NCBI RefSeq assembly: GCF_031457805.1
Contig: NZ_JAVDXI010000008.1
Span: 62,001 to 126,000 of the forward strand
Direction of reading: 5' to 3'
DNA: 64,000 nt
Source of the DNA: Caulobacter sp031457805
GTDB taxonomy: Bacteria; Pseudomonadota; Alphaproteobacteria; Caulobacterales; Caulobacteraceae
The stretch's first letter is position 1; the number at the start of each line of letters is the position of its first letter. The position numbers were made by a program, and so were the translations under genes. This document shows positions 32,963 to 40,678 of the stretch, piece by piece. The notes under the pieces are model-generated. The model was not told the origin of the DNA. It did not search any database and worked only from the letters and a program-made list of their open reading frames with translations.

Positions 32963-34102
32963 ATGCTCTTCTCCAAACCGCGCCCGCCTGAGCGCAAGGA
33001 TTCCCGCGCCGCGCGGCTGATCGCGCTGACCACCGGCGGGCGGCCGCAGTGGACGCCGCGTGACTACGGCGCTCTCGCGTCCGAGGGGTTCGCCAAGAAC
33101 CCGGTGGCTTATCGCTGCGTGCGGATGATCGCTGAGGCCGCGGCCGCGACGCCGCTCGCGGTGTTCGTCGAGGGGCGCCGCGCCGACGATCATCCGCTCA
33201 AACGCCTGCTCGACCGGCCCAATCCCGAGCAGGGCGGGCCGGACCTCATGGAGGCGTTCTTCGGCAACCTGCAGGTGGCCGGCAACGCCTATCTGGAGGC
33301 GGCCGGCGACGCAAAGCCCAGTGAGCTCTACGCCCTGCGCCCCGACCGGATGACGCTGGTTCCGGGGCCCCGCGGCTGGCCGCTGGCCTATGACTACCAG
33401 GCCGCCGGGCGCACGGTGCGGATCGGGCGCGACGGCGACGGCTGGCTGCCGGTGCTGCACCTGAAGCTGTTCAACCCGACGCACGATCACTACGGCTTCT
33501 CGCCGCTCGAGGCGGCGGCGTTCGCGATCGACGTGCACAACGCCTCCAGCGCCTGGAACAAGGCGCTGTTGGACAATTCGGCGAGGCCCTCTGGGGCGCT
33601 GGTCTATTCGAGCAAGGACGCCGGCGACCGTCTGACCGACGAGCAGTTCGACCGGCTCAAGACCGAGTTGGCCAGCGTCCACTCAGGGACCGCCAATGCC
33701 GGCCGGCCGCTGCTCCTGGAAGGCGGCCTCGACTGGCGGGCCATGTCGCTGTCACCCGCCGAGATGGACTTCACCGAGGGCAAGCACGCCGCCGCCCGCG
33801 AGATCGCCCTGGCGTTCGGGGTGCCGCCGCAGCTCTTGGGCATTCCCGGCGACAACACCTACGCCAACTATCGCGAGGCCAACGCCGCCTTCTGGCGCGG
33901 CACGGTGGTTCCCCTGGCCCAGCGGGCGGCGCGGGCGCTCACCGGCTGGCTGGCGGCGAAGTTCCCGGGCGCGACCATCGTCCCCGACCTCGACGCGGTT
34001 CCCGCCCTGGCGGCCGAGCGCGACGCCCTGTGGAGCCGCCTGCAGGCGGCGAGCTTCCTCACCGACGCCGAGCGGCGGCGGCTGGCTGGGTTGGAGCAGT
34101 AA
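32963..34102 (+). CDS. GTA g3, HK97-type portal protein
   Basis: 379 aa. Portal family features: GFAKNPVAYRCVRMIAEAAA, HPLKRLLDRPNPEQGGPDLMEA, a helical stem region, and GVPPQLLGIPGDNTYANYREAN, a strong HK97 portal signature. It forms the ring through which DNA enters the head. ATG at 32963 with CCCGGAG upstream, just after the DUF559/repeat unit. Followed by a repeat of about 150 bp. Confidence 0.94.
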   Translation: MLFSKPRPPERKDSRAARLIALTTGGRPQWTPRDYGALASEGFAKNPVAYRCVRMIAEAAAATPLAVFVEGRRADDHPLKRLLDRPNPEQGGPDLMEAFFGNLQVAGNAYLEAAGDAKPSELYALRPDRMTLVPGPRGWPLAYDYQAAGRTVRIGRDGDGWLPVLHLKLFNPTHDHYGFSPLEAAAFAIDVHNASSAWNKALLDNSARPSGALVYSSKDAGDRLTDEQFDRLKTELASVHSGTANAGRPLLLEGGLDWRAMSLSPAEMDFTEGKHAAAREIALAFGVPPQLLGIPGDNTYANYREANAAFWRGTVVPLAQRAARALTGWLAAKFPGATIVPDLDAVPALAAERDALWSRLQAASFLTDAERRRLAGLEQ

Positions 34103-34251
34103 AATCCTCCCCCCGTGGGGGAGGCGGCCCCACGGGTCGCGCGGCGCGCGCGCCCGAGGGTGAACTCCGGCCGGAGGGGGGAGTGCGGGATGTCCGGCTT
34201 CTTCCCCCTCCGTCCGCTTCGCGGACACCTCCCCCGCTGGGGGGAGGATTT
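34103..34251. repeat. GC-rich two-armed repeat, copy 8, inside the GTA cluster
   Basis: Arms ATCCTCCCCCcgtGGGGGAGG and CCTCCCCCgctGGGGGGAGGAT with longer inner segments than other copies (about 149 bp). Between g3 and g3.5. Confidence 0.8.
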
Positions 34252-34261
34252 GGAGAACCCC

Positions 34262-34513
34262 ATGACCCAACCCACCCGCTGGCGGCTGGACCGCCAGGTG
34301 TCGGCCGCCGTGCTGGTCACCGTGTTCCTGCAGGCGGCCGCGGCGCTGCTCTGGGCCGGCAAGGCCGCCGCGCGGATCGACGAGATGCAGCGCCGGCTCG
34401 AGGCCCAGGCCCCGGTCGCCGAGCGCCTGGCGCGCCTGGAGACCCAGGCCGAGGCCGCCCGCCAGAGCCTCGTTCGCATCGAGGCCCGTCTGGAGCGCGG
34501 CCATGAGCGATGA
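34262..34513 (+). CDS. GTA g3.5-type small membrane-associated protein
   Basis: 83 aa. One hydrophobic helix near 13-33 (VSAAVLVTVFLQAAAALLWA) and a C-terminal amphipathic/coiled stretch (RIDEMQRRLEAQ ... ARLETQAEAA). Position between portal and prohead protease matches g3.5 of RcGTA, whose role is unclear. ATG at 34262 with TTGGAGAA upstream; overlaps g4 by 11 bp. Confidence 0.75.
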   Translation: MTQPTRWRLDRQVSAAVLVTVFLQAAAALLWAGKAAARIDEMQRRLEAQAPVAERLARLETQAEAARQSLVRIEARLERGHER

Positions 34514-34922
34514 CCTCAAGATCGAAGGCTACGCGTCCCTGTTCTGGACCCGCGACCTCAATGACGACGTCACCGCCGCCGGCGCCTTCGCGCAGAGCCT
34601 GACGGCCGGAAGCCCCGTGAAGATGCTGCACCAGCACGACGAGGCCGAGCCGATCGGCGTCTGGGACCAGGTGTTCGAGGACGCCAAGGGGCTGTTCGTG
34701 CGGGGGCGCATCCTGCGGACCACCCCGCGAGGCCAGTTGGTCGCCGCCCTGGTCGAGGCCGGGGCGCTGGACGGCCTGTCCATCGGCTTTCGCCAGGTGA
34801 AGGCGCGCACGCAGGGCCCCCTGCGCGTGCTCAGCCGCGTGGAGCTGTGGGAGGTGTCGATCGTGACGTTCCCGATGCTGCCCCAAGCCCGCCTGAGTTG
34901 GGCGCGGCTGAGGGTGGCGTGA
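34503..34922 (+). CDS. GTA g4, HK97-type prohead protease
   Basis: 139 aa. Family motifs IEGYASLFWTRDLNDDV, the catalytic His in MLHQHDEAEPIG and Ser in LDGLSIGF, ending with a VELWEVSIVTFPM strand. It processes the capsid N-terminus during head maturation. ATG at 34503 inside g3.5. Shorter than the usual 180-200 aa but the core looks complete. Confidence 0.92.
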   Translation: MSDDLKIEGYASLFWTRDLNDDVTAAGAFAQSLTAGSPVKMLHQHDEAEPIGVWDQVFEDAKGLFVRGRILRTTPRGQLVAALVEAGALDGLSIGFRQVKARTQGPLRVLSRVELWEVSIVTFPMLPQARLSWARLRVA

Positions 34923-34923
34923 A

Positions 34924-35043
34924 GATCCTCCCCCGCACTGCGGGGGAGGTGGCCCAGAGGGCCGGAGGGGGCGAGCCCCGCCAATGTCCAGTTCGCCCCC
35001 TCAGTCGCTCCGCGACAGCTCCCCCGCATCGCGGGGGAGCATC
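34924..35043. repeat. GC-rich two-armed repeat, copy 9, inside the GTA cluster
   Basis: Arms GATCCTCCCCCgcactgcGGGGGAGG and GCTCCCCCgcatcgcGGGGGAGC, inner GAGGGGGCGAG / CGCCCCCTC. Its arms are the closest match to those flanking the DUF559 ORF. Between g4 and g5. Confidence 0.85.
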
Positions 35044-35065
35044 TGTTCCCAACCCGGAGAACCCC

Positions 35066-36289
35066 ATGAAGGAAACCAAACACGCGGCCTCGCCCGAGGC
35101 CCGCGCGGCGCTGGCTGACGTCCTGACCGCGTTCGAGAGCTTCAAGGCCGCCAATGACGCGCGGCTGGCGGCGATCGAGACCAAGCGGGCCGATGTGCTG
35201 CTGGAAGAGAAGGTCGGCCGCATCGACGAGGCCGTCTCCCGCGCCCAGGAGCGCCTGGACCGCATCATGGCCGACCTGCGAAGGCCCGCCCTGGGCGGCG
35301 AGGCGCCGGTCGCCGGCGTCGATGAGCGCAAGGCCGCCTTCGATCGCTATGTGAAGACCGGCGAGACGCCCGCCGCCCTGCTCGAGGCCAAGGGCCTGTC
35401 CGAAGGGGTGGCCACCGCCGGCGGCTATGTCGCCCCGCCGGAGCTGGAGCGGCTGATCCTGCGTCGCCTGGCGGCCACCTCGCCGATGCGCGAGATCTGC
35501 CAGGTCCGCACCATCGGCGCGGGGACCTTCCGCAAGCCAGTCTCTCCCACGGGCCTGGCCGCCGCCTGGGTGGCCGAGACCGCCGCGCGGCCCGAGACCA
35601 CGGCGCCGACCCTGGACGTCATCGACTTCCCGGCCGGCGAGCTCTACGCCAGTCCGGCCGCCACCCAGGCCCTGCTGGACGACGCCTATGTCAGCATCGA
35701 CGAGTGGCTGGCCGAGGAGGTGCAGGACGCCTTCGCCGCCCAGGAGACCACGGCCTTCGTGACCGGCGACGGGGTCAACAAGCCCAAGGGCCTCCTGGCC
35801 TACACCGCCGCGCCGGACGCCAGCTACACCTGGGGCCAGGTCGGCTATCTGGCCACCGGCGTGGCGGGCGGCTGGCCGGCCTCCAATCCGACCGACAAGC
35901 TGATCGACCTGATCTATGCGGCCCGGACGCAGTACCGCCAGAACGGCCGCTTCGTGATGAACCGCCGCACGGTCAGCGCGGTGCGCAAGTTCAAGGACGC
36001 GCAGGGCAACTACATCTGGAACGCGGCCCTGCAGCCGGGCCAGTCGGCGTCCCTGCTAGGCTTCCCGGTCACCGAGATCGAGGCCATGCCCGACGTGGCG
36101 GCCAACGCCATGGCCGTGGCGTTCGGCGACTTCGAGAAGGGCTATCTGATCGTCGACCGCGCCGGTGTCCGCGTGCTGCGCGACCCGTACTCGGCCAAGC
36201 CGCACGTGCTGTTCTACACCACCAAGCGCGTCGGCGGCGGCGTGCAGAACTTCGATGCGGTGAAGCTGCTGAAGTTCGCGGCGAGCTAG
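35066..36289 (+). CDS. GTA g5, HK97-type major capsid protein
   Basis: 407 aa. N-terminal coiled scaffold-like region (about 1-100), likely removed by the g4 protease, then the HK97 fold: VATAGGYVAPPELERLILRR, a GDGVNKPKGLL loop, and FGDFEKGYLIVDRAGVRVLRDPYS near the end. ATG at 35066 preceded by CCCGGAGAACCCC, nearly the same leader as g3.5. Flanked by repeats on both sides. Confidence 0.95.
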   Translation: MKETKHAASPEARAALADVLTAFESFKAANDARLAAIETKRADVLLEEKVGRIDEAVSRAQERLDRIMADLRRPALGGEAPVAGVDERKAAFDRYVKTGETPAALLEAKGLSEGVATAGGYVAPPELERLILRRLAATSPMREICQVRTIGAGTFRKPVSPTGLAAAWVAETAARPETTAPTLDVIDFPAGELYASPAATQALLDDAYVSIDEWLAEEVQDAFAAQETTAFVTGDGVNKPKGLLAYTAAPDASYTWGQVGYLATGVAGGWPASNPTDKLIDLIYAARTQYRQNGRFVMNRRTVSAVRKFKDAQGNYIWNAALQPGQSASLLGFPVTEIEAMPDVAANAMAVAFGDFEKGYLIVDRAGVRVLRDPYSAKPHVLFYTTKRVGGGVQNFDAVKLLKFAAS

Positions 36290-36292
36290 GGT

Positions 36293-36420
36293 TTCCCTTC
36301 TCCCCTTGCGGGAGAAGGTGGCCGCGAAGCGGACGGATGAGGGGGTTCTCCTGATCCGTCCGCGTGACCCCTCATCCGTCGTCTAACGACGACACCTTCT
36401 CCCGCAAGGGGAGAAGGAAA
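36293..36420. repeat. Two-armed repeat, copy 10 (CTTCTCCCCTTGCGGGAGAAGG type)
   Basis: Arms CCCTTCTCCCCTTGCGGGAG and CTCCCGCAAGGGGAGAAGG with inner GGACGGATGAGGGG / CCCCTCATCCGTC. Same layout as the others but a different sequence subtype. Between g5 and g6. Confidence 0.8.
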
Positions 36421-36433
36421 GCGGACATCCCCC

Positions 36434-36703
36434 ATGCCCCAAGCCCTCACCCTGGCCGAGGCCAGGGCGTTCCTGCGCGTGTCCGACGCTTCGGAAGACG
36501 CGCTGCTGACCCTGCTGATCGACGCGGCCGAGGCGCGGGTGGCCAGCGCCGCCGGCGTCGCCCTTACGGCCGCCAGCCCAGCCCCGCTGCGCCTGTCGGT
36601 GCTGATCCTGGCCGCCCACGCCTACGAGCATCGCGACGCCGGAGAGCCGGCACTGGCCCTCGTCGAGCCGTGGCTGACGCCTTACCGAAAGGCCCGGCTG
36701 TGA
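36434..36703 (+). CDS. GTA g6, head-tail connector
   Basis: 89 aa. Short helical protein with LTLAEARAFLRVSDASEDALL and LIDAAEARVASAAGV, the typical pattern of phage gp6-like connectors (four-helix adaptor under the portal). ATG at 36434. Its stop overlaps the next start as GTGA. Confidence 0.85.
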   Translation: MPQALTLAEARAFLRVSDASEDALLTLLIDAAEARVASAAGVALTAASPAPLRLSVLILAAHAYEHRDAGEPALALVEPWLTPYRKARL

Positions 36704-37098
36704 CCGACAAGCCCCTGATCGACGCCCTGGTCGCGACGCTGAAGGCCGCGCCCGCCGTCACCGCCATCGCCGGCCAGCGGATCTATGGGGCCAGCCCCCG
36801 CCTGCCGACCTACCCTTGCATCGTCGTCACCCGCGCCGAGGGGCGGGCGGTCGGCGGCGTCGGCGGGGAGGGGATCGAGCATCTCTTGACCCTGACCTGC
36901 GCCAGCCGCTTCGGCGGTCCCGAAGAGGCCCGCGCCCTGGTCGCCGCCGTCCGTGCGGTCCTGCATGACGCCCGGCCGACCTTGAGCGGCCGGCGGCTTG
37001 TGAACCTGCGCGTGCCCTATGCCGACGTCTTCGCCGGCGCTGATCGCGAAACCACCCTCGGGATCGTCCGCGTGCGGGCGGTGACCGAGGCCCTCTAG
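36700..37098 (+). CDS. GTA g8-type tail terminator (DUF3168)
   Basis: 132 aa from a GTG at 36700 that overlaps the g6 stop. DUF3168 pattern: ALVATLKAAPAVTAIAGQRIYGASP, a YPCIVVTRAEGR strand, and ALVAAVRAVLHDARP. It caps the tail tube during assembly. In RcGTA a stopper gene (g7) lies between g6 and g8; here the two overlap and there is no room for it. Confidence 0.85.
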   Translation: MTDKPLIDALVATLKAAPAVTAIAGQRIYGASPRLPTYPCIVVTRAEGRAVGGVGGEGIEHLLTLTCASRFGGPEEARALVAAVRAVLHDARPTLSGRRLVNLRVPYADVFAGADRETTLGIVRVRAVTEAL

Positions 37099-37113
37099 CC
37101 CAAGGAGCCTCCC

Positions 37114-37530
37114 ATGGCCGCTCAAGCCGGCAAGGACATGCTGCTGAAGATCAGCGACGGCGCGCCGACGCCCACCTTCCACACCGTCGCGGGCCTGCGG
37201 ACCCGCACGCTCAGCCTCAACGCCAGGACCCTGGACATCACCGACAGCGACAGCGCCGGCCGCTGGCGCGAGCTCCTGGCCGGGGCGGGGGTCAAGTCGG
37301 TGGCCGTCTCGGGCTCGGGCGTGTTCCGCGACGCGGCCTCCGACGCCCAGGTGCGCACCAGCTTCTTCGACCAGTCGGCCCGCGTCTGGCGGCTGATCAT
37401 CCCGGATTTCGGCCAGCTGGAAGGCGCCTTCATCGTCGCGGCCCTGGAATACGCCGGCGAGCACGACGGCGAGGCCGTCTTCGCCCTCAGCCTGGCCAGC
37501 GCCGGGGCGGTCAGCTTTACGGCGATCTGA
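37114..37530 (+). CDS. GTA g9, major tail tube protein
   Basis: 138 aa. TP901-1/GTA tail protein family: MAAQAGKDMLLKISDG start, FHTVAGLRTRTLSLN, LDITDSDSAGRWRELLAGAG and a beta-rich end. It polymerises into the tail tube. ATG at 37114 with AAGGAG upstream. Followed by a different type of inverted repeat. Confidence 0.93.
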   Translation: MAAQAGKDMLLKISDGAPTPTFHTVAGLRTRTLSLNARTLDITDSDSAGRWRELLAGAGVKSVAVSGSGVFRDAASDAQVRTSFFDQSARVWRLIIPDFGQLEGAFIVAALEYAGEHDGEAVFALSLASAGAVSFTAI

Positions 37531-37556
37531 TCAATAAGCGCCCAAGCAAAATCTCG

Positions 37557-37651
37557 TGTCATCCCGGACGGCCGCAGGCCGATCCGGGACCGCCACGCAC
37601 GCTGAGTTTGCGACGGTCCCGGCTCTCCGCTGCGCTGCGGCCGGGATGACA
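37557..37651. repeat. TGTCATCCCGG...CCGGGATGACA inverted repeat
   Basis: About 95-bp palindromic element with arms TGTCATCCCGG and CCGGGATGACA and inner GGGACCG / CGGTCCC. Only one copy seen in this window. Between g9 and g10. Confidence 0.75.
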
Positions 37652-37675
37652 GGCTGTAATGGAGGCTCAACCCCC

Positions 37676-37960
37676 ATGCTCACCCCCAACCCCGCCCGCG
37701 GCGAGGTCGTCGTGACCCTGGCCGGCGCGCCCCGTCGGCTGTGTCTGACGCTGGGCGCCCTCGCCCGCATCGAGGCCGCGCTGAATCTCGCCGACTGGTC
37801 GCAGCTGCCCGACCGCATCGCCACGCTCACCGCCGCCGAGCTGTCGGCGATCCTGGCCGCGCTGCTGGACGGCGGCGGCGAGGCGCCGGAGATCGCCGCC
37901 CGCGCCACTGTGCCGGAAGCCGCCGGCGCCCTGGCCGCCGCCTTGGCCGCCTGCGCATGA
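37676..37960 (+). CDS. GTA g10, tail assembly chaperone-type protein
   Basis: 94 aa. Starts NPARGEVVVTLAGAPRRLCLTLGALARIE, the pattern of GTA family (DUF3356-like) proteins encoded between tail tube and tape measure, where phages keep their chaperones. ATG at 37676. Stop overlaps the next start as ATGA. Assignment from position and the N-terminal strand pattern. Confidence 0.82.
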   Translation: MLTPNPARGEVVVTLAGAPRRLCLTLGALARIEAALNLADWSQLPDRIATLTAAELSAILAALLDGGGEAPEIAARATVPEAAGALAAALAACA

Positions 37961-38139
37961 GCGCCTGGGCCGCGCCGCTGCGCCTGGCGCTGTCGCTGGG
38001 CCTGCCGCCCGAGGCCTTCTGGCGCCTGTCGCTGACGGAGTGGCGGGCGCTCACCGAGGCGCCGCCCGCGCCGTCCCTGAACCGGGCGACCCTGCAGGAC
38101 CTGATCGCCCGCTACCCTGACGAGGAGACCCCGCCATGA
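37957..38139 (+). CDS. GTA g10.1, small tail assembly chaperone
   Basis: 60 aa. Motif LGLPPEAFWRLSLTEWRAL is typical of the phage TAC (DUF2376-type) proteins. ATGA overlaps on both sides: with g10 (37957-37960) and with g11 (38136-38139). In phages this chaperone pair binds the tape measure, which fits the gene order. Confidence 0.85.
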   Translation: MSAWAAPLRLALSLGLPPEAFWRLSLTEWRALTEAPPAPSLNRATLQDLIARYPDEETPP

Positions 38140-38672
38140 GCCTTGACCAAGACAGCCTTGCCAAGAACGATTTGGCGGCCGTCCCCGCCCGCGCCGCCGA
38201 GGCGGCCGCTGCGCTCGAAAGCCTGAAAGCCCCCGCCGAGCGCGCGGCGCGCTCGATCGACGAAGCCTTCGCCCGCGCCGGCGCGTCGCTGGTCCGCTCC
38301 CTGGCCCGCGCGGCCTCGGACGGGCAGGTCTCGTTGTCAGAGCTGGCCCGCGCGGTGCTGGGCGCGGCCGGGGCGGCGCTGAAGGGCGGGGGTCTCGGCG
38401 AGGCCCTGACCAAGACCTTCGCGGGCGCCCATTTCTCGGGAACAAGGGCCGACGGCGGACCTGTGCTGCCCGGCGGCGCCTATCTGGTCGGCGAGCGGGG
38501 GCCGGAACTGTTCCGTCCCGCTGCGGCCGGAAGCATCGAGCCCGTCGGAAACGGCGGCGTCTCGGTGACGGTCAATGTTCAGGGCGGCGAGGCGTCGGGC
38601 TTGATCCGCTCAGACGCCCAGATCGCCCAGGCGCTGGCCCGGGCGGTGAGCTTGGGGGCGAGGGGATTGTAG
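38136..38672 (+). CDS. GTA g11, tail tape measure protein (short)
   Basis: 178 aa, Ala-rich and helical, with a central GGGLGEALTKTFAGAHFSG, then ADGGPVLPGGAYLVGERGPELFRPAAAG, a hallmark of phage tape measure C-termini, and VSVTVNVQGG. It sets tail length; the small size predicts a short tail, as in RcGTA. Start overlaps g10.1 by ATGA. Followed by a repeat and a minus-strand DUF805 gene. Confidence 0.88.
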   Translation: MSLDQDSLAKNDLAAVPARAAEAAAALESLKAPAERAARSIDEAFARAGASLVRSLARAASDGQVSLSELARAVLGAAGAALKGGGLGEALTKTFAGAHFSGTRADGGPVLPGGAYLVGERGPELFRPAAAGSIEPVGNGGVSVTVNVQGGEASGLIRSDAQIAQALARAVSLGARGL

Positions 38673-38674
38673 AA

Positions 38675-38799
38675 AACCCTCCCCCTTTGATGGGGGAGGG
38701 TAGGGTGGGGGTGTCTTCGGCGGGTGACGTCGCGCGGGTGGCTGGCCGGAGTGATCACCCCCATCCCCAGCCCTTCCCCCATCAAGGGGGAAGGGAGCC
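38675..38799. repeat. GC-rich two-armed repeat, copy 11, inside the GTA cluster
   Basis: Arms CCCTCCCCCtttgatGGGGGAGGG and CCTTCCCCCatcaaGGGGGAAGG with inner GGGTGGGGGTG / CACCCCCATCCCC. Between g11 and the DUF805 gene. Confidence 0.8.
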
Positions 38800-38804
38800 G
38801 TCCC

Positions 38805-39269
38805 CTAAACCGTCACGGCGTTCGGGTTGATCGGCGGCGGCCCGTACTGGTTCTCGCGCGGCTGGCCCACGCTGCAGCCGACCCACAGGGTGAAGGCCAG
38901 CCACACGGCGAAGGCGATGAAAATCGACACAAACAGGCCGACCAGGGCGGTGAGGGCCGACACTTCGGGCTCGCCGTTGGTGAGGGCGGCGATGGCCGGC
39001 ATCACGCCCACCGAGACGCCGGCGCCGAACACCAGCACCGGTCCCAGAACCCAGGGCAGAACCTGCCACCAGCCGGTCTGCCCCATGTCGTGCAGACGCT
39101 TGGAGTGGATGCAGACGCTGGCGTAGATCGTGGCCAGAGACAGGGCCCATCCGATGATCGGCAGCCAGCCGGCCACGACGTTGACGCCCAGCAGGACGAG
39201 CCAGCCGATCCAGAACGACTGCCGGCCGATGCGGCCCTCAGGCGACAGGAACAGGGTCTTCCAATCCAT
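38805..39269 (-). CDS. DUF805-family inner-membrane protein
   Basis: 154 aa. N-terminal motif SPEGRIGRQSFWIGW typical of DUF805, four hydrophobic segments (about 20-40, 43-60, 80-100 and 110-135), and the KRLHDMGQTGWW signature. Function of the family is unknown. It is on the opposite strand between g11 and g12, where RcGTA has nothing, so it is an insertion and not an expected part of the particle. ATG at 39269; the open frame upstream is probably untranslated. Confidence 0.85.
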   Translation of the reverse strand: MDWKTLFLSPEGRIGRQSFWIGWLVLLGVNVVAGWLPIIGWALSLATIYASVCIHSKRLHDMGQTGWWQVLPWVLGPVLVFGAGVSVGVMPAIAALTNGEPEVSALTALVGLFVSIFIAFAVWLAFTLWVGCSVGQPRENQYGPPPINPNAVTV

Positions 39270-39419
39270 CTCGTGGTCTCCAATCTCGATCCCTAACCTA
39301 GGGACCGACCGCCCGCGCATGAAGTGAAAAGCGGGTCATGACGTCATCTTAATGCCGGCGGCGGCGCGGGACCTTGTTTTTCCGCAAACCTTTTCACGAC
39401 TTTCCAGAAGGATCGCTTG

Positions 39420-40052
39420 ATGAGCGAGTTCCATGAGGCGCGCCTGCCTGCGCGTCTGGCGTTCGGCTGCACCGGCGGCGTCGAGCGGCGCACCGACGTG
39501 GTGACCCTGGCCTCGGGCTACGAGCGGCGCACCAGTCCCTGGACCCACAGCCGCCGCCGCTATCTGATCGCCACCGCGCCGCGGCCGCTGGATGAGATCG
39601 CCGAGCTGGTCGCCTTCTTCGAGGCGCGACGTGGGCGTCTGCACGGCTTCCGCTTCCGAGACCCGGCCGACTTCAAGTCCTGCGCCCCCTCGGCCCAGCC
39701 GGCGGCGGGCGACCAGGCGCTGGGAACCGGCGACGGCGCGCGCAAGATCTTCCAGCTCCGCAAGACCTATGGCGCGGGGACGGAGGCGGTGGTCCGGACC
39801 ATAGCCAAGCCGGTCGCCGGCACGGTGACGGTGGCTGTGGCGGGCGTGGCCCTGGCGCCCGGCGCCTTCGCCGTCGACGTCGCGACGGGTCTGGTCACCC
39901 TGACCACCGCGCCGGCCGCCGGGGCGGCGGTGACCGCCGGCTTCGCGTTTGACACGCCGGTACGTTTCGACCTCGACCGCCTGGACGTGACGCTGGAGGG
40001 CTTCGCCGCCGCCCGCGTCGCCGCCTGTTCGCTGGTCGAGGTGCTGGTCTGA
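39420..40052 (+). CDS. GTA g12, distal tail protein (DUF2460)
   Basis: 210 aa. FHEARLPARLAFGCTGGVER start and SPWTHSRRRYLIATAPRPLDEIAEL are typical of DUF2460/GTA g12 proteins, followed by FFEARRGRLHGFRFRDPADF. ATG at 39420 with AGAAGGAT upstream. It forms the ring joining tail tube to baseplate. Start codon of g13 overlaps its stop (TGATG). Confidence 0.92.
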   Translation: MSEFHEARLPARLAFGCTGGVERRTDVVTLASGYERRTSPWTHSRRRYLIATAPRPLDEIAELVAFFEARRGRLHGFRFRDPADFKSCAPSAQPAAGDQALGTGDGARKIFQLRKTYGAGTEAVVRTIAKPVAGTVTVAVAGVALAPGAFAVDVATGLVTLTTAPAAGAAVTAGFAFDTPVRFDLDRLDVTLEGFAAARVAACSLVEVLV

Positions 40053-40678
40053 TGCGCGCCTTGCCCGAAGGCCTGGACGAGGCCCGCCTTTGCCACGCCT
40101 GGATCCTGACCCGCGCCGACGAAACCCGGCTGGGCTTCACCGATCATGACCGCGACCTCGTCGTCGACGGCGTGACCTGCCGGGCCGGCGGCGGTTGGAG
40201 CCCCGGCGCGGCCGAAAGCGGCGTCGGCTATGCGCCGGGCCAGAGCGCGGTGCTGGGCGTCCTGGACGATACGGGGATCACGCCGGCCGACCTCGCCGCG
40301 GATCTCTATGACGGCGCGCGGGTCGAGGCGCTGCGCGTGGACTGGAGCGCGCCGTCGCGCCGCGTCTCGCTGTGGACCGCCACCATCGCCTCGGTGACCC
40401 GCCAGGGCGAGGCCTTCACCGCCACCCTGGCCGGACCTTTGGCGGCGCTCGAGCGGGTGGCGGGGCGCACCTTCACCCGGCTGTGCGACGCGCGCCTGGG
40501 CGATGTCCGCTGCGGGATCACGCCCGCGCCGGGCGCGACCTGCGACAAGCGCTGGGTCACCTGTGTTGGGACGTTCAGTAATGGCGTGAACTTCCGGGGC
40601 TTCCCCACCGCGCCCGGCGAGGACTTCCTGACGCTGTACCCCGTCGAGGGCGAGCGCAACGACGGCGGGCGGCGGTGA
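40052..40678 (+). CDS. GTA g13, tail hub protein (DUF2163)
   Basis: 208 aa. DUF2163 pattern: LCHAWILTRADETRLGFTDH near the N-terminus, TLAGPLAALERVAGRTF, and the Cys-containing LCDARLGDVRCGI and CDKRW, conserved in this family. The four Cys suggest an iron-sulphur site as reported for the RcGTA hub. Coupled to g12. Its stop (TGA) overlaps a GTG that appears to be the only start available to g14. Confidence 0.92.
   Translation: MRALPEGLDEARLCHAWILTRADETRLGFTDHDRDLVVDGVTCRAGGGWSPGAAESGVGYAPGQSAVLGVLDDTGITPADLAADLYDGARVEALRVDWSAPSRRVSLWTATIASVTRQGEAFTATLAGPLAALERVAGRTFTRLCDARLGDVRCGITPAPGATCDKRWVTCVGTFSNGVNFRGFPTAPGEDFLTLYPVEGERNDGGRR

Noticed and set aside
33000..33682. 420-aa minus-strand frame extending the DUF559 protein upstream through the portal gene
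   Set aside because: Only the last 133 codons (from ATG 32821) show DUF559 features; the rest is antisense to the portal gene.
36293..36420. Repeats as ordinary rho-independent terminators
   Set aside because: No T-runs, and many copies lie inside operons or within coding frames; termination may occur but is not their defining feature.
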